Of a DNA stretch of 64,000 nucleotides, positions 20,890 to 28,736 are shown in pieces (positions within the stretch are counted from its first letter, which is position 1; each line of letters begins with the position of its first letter). Source of the stretch: Synechococcus sp. UW105 (GTDB lineage: Bacteria > Cyanobacteriota > Cyanobacteriia > PCC-6307 > Cyanobiaceae); NCBI RefSeq assembly GCF_900473935.1, contig NZ_UCNN01000019.1, forward strand, positions 248,001 to 312,000, written 5' to 3'. Made by a program: the position numbers and the translations under genes. The notes below the pieces were generated by a model, which saw nothing but the letters and a program-made list of their open reading frames with translations, had not been told where the DNA came from and ran no database searches.

Positions 20890-21201
20890 ATGGCTAACGA
20901 AACCATGGGCATCGCTCTCGGCATGATCGAGACCCGCGGCCTGGTCCCCGCGATCGAAGCTGCTGACGCCATGACCAAGGCTGCCGAAGTGCGCCTGATT
21001 GGTCGTGAATTCGTCGGTGGTGGCTACGTCACCGTTTTGGTGCGTGGCGAAACCGGTGCTGTGAACGCCGCAGTGCGTGCCGGTGCAGATGCTTGCGAGC
21101 GTGTCGGCGACGGCCTCGTGGCTGCTCACATCATTGCCCGCCCTCACCGTGAAGTTGAGCCTGCTCTGGGCAACGGCAACTTCCTCGGCCAGAAGGACTG
21201 A
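20890..21201 (+). CDS. csoS1: Carboxysome shell hexamer CsoS1
   Basis: 103 residues, a single BMC domain that makes hexagonal tiles, the main shell facet protein. The sequence from 'IALGMIETRGLVPAIEAADAM' to 'AAHIIARPHREVEPAL' is nearly invariant in the family; the pore loop is 'REFVGGGYVTV'. It is the first gene of the cso operon, 68 nt before cbbL. The BMC domain is almost identical to that of CsoS1E encoded 7 kb downstream. Confidence 0.98.
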   Translation: MANETMGIALGMIETRGLVPAIEAADAMTKAAEVRLIGREFVGGGYVTVLVRGETGAVNAAVRAGADACERVGDGLVAAHIIARPHREVEPALGNGNFLGQKD

Positions 21202-21269
21202 GATCAGTCGCTGAACCTCTGACGAGGTCGCGCATCTCAACTTCCTTTACCGACTAACGGAGTTATTCC

Positions 21270-22685
21270 ATGAGCAAGAAGTACGACGCTGGGGTTAAGG
21301 AGTACAGGGACACTTACTGGACTCCTGATTACGTTCCCCTCGACACCGACCTGCTGGCCTGCTTCAAGTGCACCGGCCAGGAAGGCGTCCCCAAGGAAGA
21401 AGTCGCAGCTGCTGTGGCTGCTGAATCTTCCACCGGCACCTGGTCCACCGTGTGGTCCGAGCTCCTTACCGACCTCGACTTCTACAAGGGCCGTTGCTAT
21501 CGCATCGAGGACGTCCCTGGTGACAAGGAGTCCTTCTACGCCTTCATCGCTTACCCCCTCGATCTGTTCGAAGAGGGTTCCATCACCAACGTTCTGACCT
21601 CACTGGTCGGCAACGTGTTCGGATTCAAGGCTCTGCGCCACCTGCGCCTCGAGGACATTCGTTTCCCGATGGCGTTCATCAAGAGCTGCTACGGCCCTCC
21701 GAACGGTATCCAGGTCGAGCGTGACCGGATGAACAAGTACGGCCGTCCCCTGCTGGGTTGCACCATCAAGCCGAAGCTCGGCCTGAGCGGTAAGAACTAT
21801 GGCCGTGTTGTCTATGAGTGCCTCCGCGGCGGTCTGGACTTCACCAAGGACGACGAGAACATCAACTCCCAGCCCTTCCAGCGCTGGCAGAACCGCTTCG
21901 AGTTCGTTGCGGAAGCCATCAAGCTGTCCGAGCAGGAGACCGGCGAGCGTAAGGGTCACTACCTCAACGTGACCGCGAACACTCCCGAAGAGATGTATGA
22001 GCGCGCTGAGTTCGCAAAGGAACTTGGCATGCCGATCGTCATGCACGACTTCATCACCGGTGGCTTCACGGCCAACACCGGTCTGTCGAAGTGGTGCCGT
22101 AAGAACGGCATGTTGCTCCACATCCACCGCGCCATGCACGCGGTGATCGACCGTCACCCCAAGCACGGCATCCACTTCCGTGTTCTGGCTAAGTGTCTGC
22201 GTCTCTCCGGTGGTGACCAGCTTCACACCGGTACCGTCGTCGGCAAGCTGGAAGGTGATCGTCAGACCACCCTCGGCTACATCGATCAACTGCGCGAGTC
22301 CTTCGTTCCTGAAGATCGCAGCCGCGGCAACTTCTTCGATCAGGACTGGGGTTCCATGCCTGGCGTCTTCGCCGTTGCCTCCGGCGGTATCCACGTGTGG
22401 CACATGCCCGCTCTGGTTGCCATCTTCGGTGACGACTCCGTTCTCCAGTTCGGTGGTGGTACCCACGGTCACCCCTGGGGCTCTGCTGCTGGTGCGGCTG
22501 CCAACCGAGTCGCCCTCGAAGCCTGCGTCAAGGCACGTAACGCCGGTCGCGAGATCGAGAAGGAAAGCCGCGACATCCTCATGGAAGCCGCGAAGCACAG
22601 CCCCGAGCTGGCCATCGCTCTCGAGACCTGGAAGGAGATCAAGTTCGAGTTCGACACTGTCGACAAGCTCGACGTTCAGAACTGA
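21270..22685 (+). CDS. cbbL: Ribulose bisphosphate carboxylase large chain (form IA)
   Basis: 471 residues. Catalyses carboxylation (and oxygenation) of RuBP inside the carboxysome. The catalytic Lys in '[14 protein letters not shown]' and the carbamylated Lys in '[11 protein letters not shown]' are intact, as is loop 6 '[17 protein letters not shown]'. The short N-terminus ('[17 protein letters not shown]') and the operon context mark form IA, acquired by this lineage together with the alpha-carboxysome. A ribosome-binding sequence (GGAG) lies 10 nt before the ATG. A perfect hairpin follows the stop. Confidence 0.99.
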   Translation: MSKKYDAGVKEYRDTYWTPDYVPLDTDLLACFKCTGQEGVPKEEVAAAVAAESSTGTWSTVWSELLTDLDFYKGRCYRIEDVPGDKESFYAFIAYPLDLFEEGSITNVLTSLVGNVFGFKALRHLRLEDIRFPMAFIKSCYGPPNGIQVERDRMNKYGRPLLGCTIKPKLGLSGKNYGRVVYECLRGGLDFTKDDENINSQPFQRWQNRFEFVAEAIKLSEQETGERKGHYLNVTANTPEEMYERAEFAKELGMPIVMHDFITGGFTANTGLSKWCRKNGMLLHIHRAMHAVIDRHPKHGIHFRVLAKCLRLSGGDQLHTGTVVGKLEGDRQTTLGYIDQLRESFVPEDRSRGNFFDQDWGSMPGVFAVASGGIHVWHMPALVAIFGDDSVLQFGGGTHGHPWGSAAGAAANRVALEACVKARNAGREIEKESRDILMEAAKHSPELAIALETWKEIKFEFDTVDKLDVQN

Positions 22686-22695
22686 TCGTTTCTTC

Positions 22696-22716
22696 GGCCG
22701 GTTGATGTAACCGGCC
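22696..22716 (+). terminator. Stem-loop between cbbL and cbbS
   Basis: GGCCGGTT (22696-22703), a 5-nt loop and AACCGGCC (22709-22716) form a perfect 8-bp GC-rich stem 10 nt after the cbbL stop, followed by a short pyrimidine run (CCCTTTTTC). As cbbS must still be transcribed, this is best read as a partial terminator, an RNA-processing site or a 3' stabiliser. Confidence 0.65.
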
Positions 22717-22744
22717 ATCCCTTTTTCTTACACCCAGGATCCCC

Positions 22745-23086
22745 ATGCCTTTCCAGAGCACCGTGGGTGACTACCAAACAGTCGCCACCCTGGAGACCTT
22801 CGGCTTTCTTCCGCCGATGACCCAGGACGAGATCTACGACCAGATCGCTTACATCATTGCCCAGGGTTGGAGCCCGCTCGTCGAGCACGTCCATCCCAGC
22901 AATTCCATGGCCATCTATTGGTCCTATTGGAAACTGCCCTTCTTCGGTGAGAAGGACCTCAACGTTGTGGTCAGTGAGCTCGAGGCTTGCCATCGCGCTT
23001 ACCCCGACCATCACGTACGCATCGTCGGTTACGACGCATACACCCAAAGCCAGGGTTCTTGCTTCGTGGTCTTCGAGGGTCGCTGA
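22745..23086 (+). CDS. cbbS: Ribulose bisphosphate carboxylase small chain
   Basis: 113 residues. Small subunits cap the L8 core and support catalysis; in alpha-carboxysomes they also contribute to the site where CsoS2 binds. 'ETFGFLPPMTQDEIYDQIAYI' near the start and 'YWKLPFFGEKDLNVVVSELEACHRAYPDHHVRIVGYDAYTQ' are typical. It is followed by a strong intrinsic-terminator-like hairpin, then csoS2. Confidence 0.99.
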   Translation: MPFQSTVGDYQTVATLETFGFLPPMTQDEIYDQIAYIIAQGWSPLVEHVHPSNSMAIYWSYWKLPFFGEKDLNVVVSELEACHRAYPDHHVRIVGYDAYTQSQGSCFVVFEGR

Positions 23087-23105
23087 TCCCTCGACCAATG
23101 GTTCC

Positions 23106-23137
23106 GAGCCCTGACCTTCATCAGGGCTCAACTTTTT
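23106..23137 (+). terminator. Intrinsic terminator between cbbS and csoS2
   Basis: GAGCCCTGA (23106-23114) pairs perfectly with TCAGGGCTC (23121-23129) around a 6-nt loop, followed by AAC and six T residues. This is the best rho-independent terminator in the window. Partial read-through would give much more Rubisco mRNA than csoS2 mRNA. Confidence 0.8.
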
Positions 23138-23185
23138 TCGAAGGGAATTCATCCCTTCACTTCACGACGACACCCTCTGGCGGAC

Positions 23186-25579
23186 ATGGCAAGACTTTCT
23201 AGTCGCGAACTCGCACTTGAGCGCCGTAAAGCGCTGACCACCGCCGGTAAAAAGGCGTCGGTTGCAGCAACAGGCAGCGCCAATCGTGTGCGTAACGCCT
23301 CAGATGCGCGTCAGACCCGCACCAATGCCAATGCTTCCGAAGCACCGGCCCCCGTCAGCAGTCCTGAACCCGTTGCAGTTGCTCCGCGCCGTCCTCAGGG
23401 CCTGACAAGTGCCGCTTCCGCTTCCTCTTCTTCTCGTTCGACGGTGAAGGTCAAGCGCGACCCCAGCCGTGATCTTGTGCTGGCTCGTCGTGAAGCCCTC
23501 TCCCGTAGAGGCAAGACAGCCGACAAGAGCAGTGACCGCAATCGCGCCGATGTTGCTCGTCAGACCAAGGCTGCTCCAGTGGCGGTTGATGCGTCGAAGA
23601 AAGACTGTGGCTGTGGCGGTAGTCGTTCTGCAGCAAAAGGCTCCCCAGCCCGTCCAGCAGTCACTGTTGAGCTGAGTAATCGCTCCGGTGATCGCCGCGC
23701 TTCAGCCGAGCGTCGAACCGCTAGTCCCAAGCGGCGTGCAATTGAAAATCCCAGTCGAGCCCTTGTTTTGGCACGGCGTGAAGCTATGGCCAAGCACGGC
23801 AAGACCGCCGGCAAGCAGCCCACCAGTGCTGCTGCGGTGGCCCGTCAGGCCAATCCCGACCTGACCAGCCGTGAACTGGCCCAGCAGGTGCGTGAATTGC
23901 GCACCAAAGCAGGAGCACGTAACAAGCAAAGTGCTGGCGTGACCCGCCCCACAGGCCCCAATCGCCATGGCGCCAAGCAGGCAGCCTCGGCGGATGCCCA
24001 TTGGAAGGTGGGCGAAAGCACCACAACCTCCGGTCAGACGGTCACCGGCACCCAGGCCAACCGTTCGGTGAAGACCACCGGAAACGAAGCCAGCACCTGT
24101 CGCTCGATCACAGGAACGGAGTATCTAGGAGCCGAGGTTTTCCAGACCTTCTGCCAATCCGCCCCCGAGCCCACCACCCCCGCCAAGGTGCGCGTCACTG
24201 CCACCAGCCACGGCAATCGGGTCACCGGTAATGAGGTGGGTCGTTCTGAGAAGGTCACCGGTGATGAGCCCGGCACCTGTAAGAGCGTGACCGGCACTGA
24301 ATACATCTCTGCCAACCAGTCTGCTTCCTACTGCGGCGGTGGCAGCACGTCCCCCCGCAAGGTGGGCCACAGCCTCACCGAGCAGGGTCGTCCTGTTAGC
24401 GGTGTGATGGTTGGGCGTTCCGCCAGTGTCACCGGCGATGAAGCCGGTGCCAACCGCAATCTCACAGGCGATCAGTATCTCGGCTCCGATCCCCTGCCCG
24501 AAGGTCGCCCCGCCGCCAAGGTGGGCCTGTCCGACACCCTCTCCGGCACCGGCGTCACAGGCACCATGGTCGGTCGTTCCTCCCAAGTGACCGGTGATGA
24601 ATTCGGTTCCTGCCATCGCGTCACCGGTGATCAGTACATCAGTGCTGAACAGGTGAATGCTTTCTGTGGTGCAAAGGCTGAACCTGAGGCCGCCAAGGTT
24701 GGTTTCAGCATCACCAATCGCAATCAGGTTGTGAGTGGCACTCGTACCGGCCGATCCGAGAAGGTCACCGGTGATGAGCCCGGCAGCTGCAAAGCCGTCA
24801 CGGGTACTCCTTATGCAGGTCTCGAACAAGCCGGTCAGTATTGCGGCACTCCAGCCGTCCAGGCCATTCGTGAACGGACGCCTGTGCGTCTTGGCACCCC
24901 TGCCGCTGCGATGACAGGTCTCCAGCCGGGCATCGGCGGAGTAATGACTGGTGATGAACGTGGCGCCTGTGAGGCCGTCACCGGCACGCCATATATCGGA
25001 GCCGACCAACTGGCATCAGCCTGTGGTGCCGATGCTCCCGCAGGCACTGACAGCCACGGACAGACCGTGGATGGTGCGGCTTGGACACGCTTCAGTGTGA
25101 CCTCTCCCGCCCGTGCTGCTCAGCAGGGCCGTGAAGCTCAATCGGGAGTGACCGGTACCAGCTACGAGCAGGGGAATCGGATTACTGGCCCTTTTGATAT
25201 GGCTGGCGGCAAGGTGACGGGAACGGAGCAGTTTCGCTTCGATAACCGCGAATTTCAGGACCGTCAGCAGCGTCAGTTTCAGCCCACCGTCGCTGTGGTG
25301 AGTGAGCCTGCAGCCAAGCCGACCTCCAGGGTGACTGGTGAGGGATCCTCCACCAAGGTCACAGGAGATGACTGGGATCGTGGTGAGCACGTCACGGGCA
25401 CTGAAGGCGCTTCTGCCCGCCGTCGCAACCCCAGCCGTCCAGGCCCCATGAGTGCCATGTCCTCTTTTGAGCGCAAGCGCAATGAAGAGACTGAATGGCC
25501 TGTGAGTCGCGTCACTGGTTCCAGCGGTAACACCGAAAAAGGATCCCTGATCACCGTCTCCGGCGGCGCACGGGGCTGA
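23186..25579 (+). CDS. csoS2: Carboxysome assembly scaffold CsoS2
   Basis: 797-residue intrinsically disordered scaffold that links Rubisco to the shell. Four N-repeats carrying basic ALERRKALTTAGK-like helices are at about residues 6-23, 92-112, 189-208 and 230-250; these bind Rubisco. The middle region has six M-repeats of about 50 residues built from 'VTGDE-x-G-x-C' and 'VTGTxY' motifs (starting near residues 272, 333, 392, 446, 504 and 566), and the C-terminal region 'VTSPARAAQQGRE' onward contacts the shell. Five M-repeats have the usual Cys pair; the third has none. A CGCG motif ('KKDCGCGGS') lies in the N-region. No obvious programmed frameshift site was seen, so full-length protein is expected. 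Confidence 0.97.
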   Translation: MARLSSRELALERRKALTTAGKKASVAATGSANRVRNASDARQTRTNANASEAPAPVSSPEPVAVAPRRPQGLTSAASASSSSRSTVKVKRDPSRDLVLARREALSRRGKTADKSSDRNRADVARQTKAAPVAVDASKKDCGCGGSRSAAKGSPARPAVTVELSNRSGDRRASAERRTASPKRRAIENPSRALVLARREAMAKHGKTAGKQPTSAAAVARQANPDLTSRELAQQVRELRTKAGARNKQSAGVTRPTGPNRHGAKQAASADAHWKVGESTTTSGQTVTGTQANRSVKTTGNEASTCRSITGTEYLGAEVFQTFCQSAPEPTTPAKVRVTATSHGNRVTGNEVGRSEKVTGDEPGTCKSVTGTEYISANQSASYCGGGSTSPRKVGHSLTEQGRPVSGVMVGRSASVTGDEAGANRNLTGDQYLGSDPLPEGRPAAKVGLSDTLSGTGVTGTMVGRSSQVTGDEFGSCHRVTGDQYISAEQVNAFCGAKAEPEAAKVGFSITNRNQVVSGTRTGRSEKVTGDEPGSCKAVTGTPYAGLEQAGQYCGTPAVQAIRERTPVRLGTPAAAMTGLQPGIGGVMTGDERGACEAVTGTPYIGADQLASACGADAPAGTDSHGQTVDGAAWTRFSVTSPARAAQQGREAQSGVTGTSYEQGNRITGPFDMAGGKVTGTEQFRFDNREFQDRQQRQFQPTVAVVSEPAAKPTSRVTGEGSSTKVTGDDWDRGEHVTGTEGASARRRNPSRPGPMSAMSSFERKRNEETEWPVSRVTGSSGNTEKGSLITVSGGARG

Positions 25580-25586
25580 TCGACGC

Positions 25587-27377
25587 ATGGTGCGCTCCAA
25601 ATCAAAGCGGAGCGGGCGTCTGCAGGCCCCCACGGCTCCTACCCGTCTGCAGATGCAGCACGGCCACTCCCCGTCCACGGTGACTGGATCCGATCAATCC
25701 CTTGAACCCTCAGGGAGTGAATCGGTTCAGTCCTCTACTCGGAGTGCGGCTCTTGAGCGACGTAAGGCGCTCACCACTTCAGGGAAAGCGGCATTGCTCA
25801 CCAGCAGTTCCGTCAGTGGCGGCCGCATTCGCTCCGGTCAGGAGAGGCGACGTTCGAACGCTCAGCAGCCTGTTTGGGTGCGTCGCAAGGACCGTTCCGT
25901 CACGTCAGTCACCTCCTGTTCTCCAGAGACGGGGTTCTCTACAACCCTGGTGAGCCGTCGAGCTCCCGGTGCACTCCACCCCCTCACCGACCGAGTCGAA
26001 AACGAACGGCTCCAGGCCTATGAGCTCGAGGTCAAGGGCAGGTTCGAGCGCATTGTGCCTCTACTCCAGCAAGTGTCGGCGCTTCAGCATCAGCCCGATT
26101 TCCTGCCCCAGGCTCAGCGTCTAACCCGTGCCGAGCTCGGCTTCGATCTTCCCGACCACATTCTTGAAAAGTCCTGGGTCTGCCCCTTGGACATGCGTGC
26201 TCTGTTCGCTTGGTGTGTCTTCCAGTCTCATCAAGCTTTCAGCGAGCGATTTTTCCTTGATGATCCGCTGCAAGGAGCTTCAGGCAGCTCGCGTTCCGAT
26301 GCGTTTAATACCTTTCTGCTCGACTGTGGCTTTCATCTTCTTGATGTAACCCCCTGCGCGGATGGGCGTCTCGCCCACTCAATCGCCTATGCCCTGCGCA
26401 TTCCCTTCAGTGCGGTACGTCGCAGATCGCATGCTGGAGCGATGTTCGATGTGGAGAACACGGTCAATCGTTGGGTGAAGACAGAGCATCGTCGTTATCG
26501 CGAAAGCATTCCTAACGAGGCCCATGCTCCGACCCGTTATCTGAAGACGGTCACCTACCACTTCAGTTCACTCGATCCCACCCATCAGGGATGTGCAGCC
26601 CACGGCAGCAATGATTCGCTGGCAGCCAGTGCTGGCCTGCAGCGACTCCACGATTTCAGGGAAGCTGTTGAAAACACCTTCTGCTGTGGAGCCTCCGTTG
26701 ATCTGTTGCTGATTGGCCTCGATACCGACACAGATGCGATTCGCGTCCATGTGCCCGATCGTGATGGCGGGATCCAGCTCGACCGCTGGCTTTGTGCACA
26801 GGCTCTTTACGAAAGCACCGCGTCCCTCACCGCCGCCCAGGCCTCAGAAGCTGTGACCGCGTCTGTTCAGACCCATTGCCCTCAGGCACCCGATCCCGGC
26901 ATGGTGCGTTTCATCAGTCAGCTGCTGATCAACAACTTCTCCCAGCAGGATTACGTCAGAAGCTTGCACAATGGTCCGTATCCAGATGCTGGTCACTCTG
27001 AGCGTTTTATTGGCGTCGGTATTGGCTTTAAGGAAGTGCATCTGCGCAACCTCACCTATTTCGCTCACCTCGACACCGTTGAGGAAGGAGCTCCTGACTT
27101 GGATGTGGGAGTGAAGATCTTTAAAGGGCTGAATGTCACTCGCGATCTCCCTATCCCGGTGGTGATTCGTTTCGACTATTCCGGAAAGGTGCCGGGTGCC
27201 AGGCAGCGTGCCATCGCTGATTGTCATCGTGTTCAGGATGCGATCACCACGCGTTATTCCGATCTCGTGCGTGATGGTTTGCTTCATACCCTGCTCACGG
27301 TTCGAGACCGTGATCAATCCACACCTGCCGAAGCGGTAGGTTCCACCCTCGATCCTGTTCAACAGGAGGCGCACTGA
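25587..27377 (+). CDS. csoSCA: Carboxysomal carbonic anhydrase CsoSCA (CsoS3)
   Basis: 596 residues. Converts bicarbonate to CO2 inside the carboxysome. The catalytic domain is the diverged beta-class type; zinc-ligand regions are seen as 'FLLDCGFHLLDVTPC' and 'DPTHQGCAAHGSND'. Residues 1-150 are disordered and basic. They contain 'ALERRKALTTSGK' (about residues 55-67), almost identical to the first Rubisco-binding repeat of CsoS2, suggesting the anhydrase is tethered to Rubisco by the same kind of peptide. It starts 7 nt after csoS2 and ends 2 nt before csoS4A. Confidence 0.97.
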   Translation: MVRSKSKRSGRLQAPTAPTRLQMQHGHSPSTVTGSDQSLEPSGSESVQSSTRSAALERRKALTTSGKAALLTSSSVSGGRIRSGQERRRSNAQQPVWVRRKDRSVTSVTSCSPETGFSTTLVSRRAPGALHPLTDRVENERLQAYELEVKGRFERIVPLLQQVSALQHQPDFLPQAQRLTRAELGFDLPDHILEKSWVCPLDMRALFAWCVFQSHQAFSERFFLDDPLQGASGSSRSDAFNTFLLDCGFHLLDVTPCADGRLAHSIAYALRIPFSAVRRRSHAGAMFDVENTVNRWVKTEHRRYRESIPNEAHAPTRYLKTVTYHFSSLDPTHQGCAAHGSNDSLAASAGLQRLHDFREAVENTFCCGASVDLLLIGLDTDTDAIRVHVPDRDGGIQLDRWLCAQALYESTASLTAAQASEAVTASVQTHCPQAPDPGMVRFISQLLINNFSQQDYVRSLHNGPYPDAGHSERFIGVGIGFKEVHLRNLTYFAHLDTVEEGAPDLDVGVKIFKGLNVTRDLPIPVVIRFDYSGKVPGARQRAIADCHRVQDAITTRYSDLVRDGLLHTLLTVRDRDQSTPAEAVGSTLDPVQQEAH

Positions 27378-27379
27378 TC

Positions 27380-27688
27380 ATGCTTATCGTCAAGGTCATC
27401 AAGCCGCTCGTTTCCACTAATCGGATTCCTGATTTCGAGCACAAGCACCTTCAAGTTGTTCTTGATGGAAGTACCAAGAAAGTGGCAGTCGATGCCGTTG
27501 GAGCCAAGCCTGGTGACTGGGTGATTTGTGTGAGTAGTTCTGCGGCCCGTGAAGCCGCCGGCAGCAAGTCTTATCCCAGCGATCTGACAATCGTGGGCAT
27601 CATTGATCACTGGGATCCTGATCCGCCGAAGCCCACCACACCCCCGGCTGCATCGACTCCTTCCACTCCCAAAGGAGCGGCTGGTTGA
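27380..27688 (+). CDS. csoS4A: Carboxysome shell vertex protein CsoS4A
   Basis: 102 residues: an ~80-residue BMV (CcmL/EutN) fold that forms pentamers capping the icosahedral vertices, plus a Pro/Thr/Ser-rich tail ('PPKPTTPPAASTPSTPKGAAG') longer than usual. 'PGDWVICVSSSAAREA' and 'DLTIVGIIDHW' are typical. Its stop overlaps the csoS4B start. Confidence 0.96.
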   Translation: MLIVKVIKPLVSTNRIPDFEHKHLQVVLDGSTKKVAVDAVGAKPGDWVICVSSSAAREAAGSKSYPSDLTIVGIIDHWDPDPPKPTTPPAASTPSTPKGAAG

Positions 27689-27939
27689 TGGAGATCATGC
27701 AGGTAATGGGAACCATGGTCTGCTCCTACCGCGTGGCGGGTTTGGATCACATGCACCTGCGCATTCTCAAGAACAACAAAGGCAAGAAGATGGTGGCAGT
27801 GGATCCCGTCGGTGCCCGTGAAGGCAACTGGGTTTTCACGGCCAGCGGATCGGCGGCCAGGCACGCCTGTCCCGATAACACGGTCCTCACCGATCTCACA
27901 ATCGGCGGAATCATTGATCACTGGAGTCCGGATGGATAG
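27688..27939 (+). CDS. csoS4B: Carboxysome shell vertex protein CsoS4B
   Basis: 83 residues from the ATG at 27688, which shares bases with the csoS4A stop (TGATG), indicating translational coupling. Second pentameric vertex protein: 'MVCSYRVAGLDHMHLRILKNNKGKKMVAVDPVGA' and 'DLTIGGIIDHWSPDG' align with CsoS4A. A further in-frame ATG at 27700 is an alternative start. Confidence 0.95.
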   Translation: MEIMQVMGTMVCSYRVAGLDHMHLRILKNNKGKKMVAVDPVGAREGNWVFTASGSAARHACPDNTVLTDLTIGGIIDHWSPDG

Positions 27940-27982
27940 CTGAAGTCCTTTCCCTCTTTCATCCCATTCCCCTCTTCTTGTC

Positions 27983-28624
27983 ATGGCCACCCCCACCCCT
28001 CGTCGTCGCTCTAGTGCTGCGGCATCCGCATCCACTAGCAAGACAACGCCGACCTCAGCAGCAGCGTCTGCTCGCGCTGCCACTTCGGCTTCCAGTTCTG
28101 CCGCCAAGACAACTGTTGATGTGACCCCCGTGCCCGCTTCCCCCACCAGCTCCAGCAGCAGTGCCACGACGACCCGTCGTGCCAGTAGTGCTGCAACCAC
28201 TCGCCGCAGCGCCAGCCGCTCCACGCCTGCTCGTGGTTCCTCAAGTCCTAGCCGCAGTTCTGGTGGCTCGAATAAAGGTGGCGGCACCCCTGCGCTTCGC
28301 CCATCCAGCTCCACACCGAGCCCTTCGGTCCAGGGCATTGCACTGGGCATGATCGAAACCCGTGGTGTGGTGCCTGCGATCGAGGCCGCCGATGCCATGA
28401 CGAAGGCGGCGGAAGTGCAATTGATCTGCCGCGAATTTGTCGGCGGTGGTTATGTCACCGTGATGGTGCGTGGCGAAACCGGCGCCGTGAACGCCGCTGT
28501 CCGTGCTGGTGCAGATGCCTGTGAGCGGGTTGGAGATGGTCTTGTGGCCGCGCATATCATTGCCCGTCCCCATGAGGAAGTTGAGCCTGCCTTGATCGCC
28601 TCCGGAGCCCGTCGTCGTCTCTGA
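27983..28624 (+). CDS. csoS1E: Carboxysome shell protein CsoS1E (BMC domain with long N-terminal extension)
   Basis: 213 residues. The first ~115 residues are a Ser/Thr/Ala/Arg-rich disordered extension; the rest is a BMC domain differing from CsoS1 at only about five positions in the aligned core (for example 'VQLICREFVGGGY' against 'VRLIGREFVGGGY'). In marine Synechococcus this extra shell paralogue is found at this position. The basic tail probably faces the lumen and could bind cargo, which is inference. The extension has no clear CsoS2-type repeat. It ends 112 nt before ndhF4. Confidence 0.9.
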   Translation: MATPTPRRRSSAAASASTSKTTPTSAAASARAATSASSSAAKTTVDVTPVPASPTSSSSSATTTRRASSAATTRRSASRSTPARGSSSPSRSSGGSNKGGGTPALRPSSSTPSPSVQGIALGMIETRGVVPAIEAADAMTKAAEVQLICREFVGGGYVTVMVRGETGAVNAAVRAGADACERVGDGLVAAHIIARPHEEVEPALIASGARRRL

Positions 28625-28645
28625 CTCCGTTAGCTCCCTTTGGGG

Positions 28646-28667
28646 TGACGTGGATTCATCCGCGTCA
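28646..28667 (+). terminator. Stem-loop between csoS1E and ndhF4
   Basis: TGACGTGGAT (28646-28655) and ATCCGCGTCA (28658-28667) are inverted repeats with a single G-T pair, followed by TTTCTC. The very tight loop means the top pairs would open. It is a plausible partial terminator dividing shell genes from the CO2-uptake genes. Confidence 0.4.
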
Positions 28668-28736
28668 TTTCTCACCTTTGCAGTTTAGATTCCCCTGCCA
28701 ATTCGGCTCACCGCTGCAATTGCAGTTTTCACTCCC

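Noticed and set aside
21600-22718. 372-codon minus-strand frame opposite cbbL
   Set aside because: Antisense shadow of a highly biased, GC-rich gene with no recognisable protein features.
24125-25009. 294-codon minus-strand open frame opposite csoS2
   Set aside because: It is the antisense shadow of the repetitive CsoS2 gene; its Gly/Thr-rich composition follows from the M-repeats, and no domain is present.
24001-25040. Regular repeats that could be mistaken for a CRISPR array
   Set aside because: The repeats are protein-level M-repeats of CsoS2 with varying DNA sequence and 150-180-nt periodicity, with no constant direct repeat and no cas genes.
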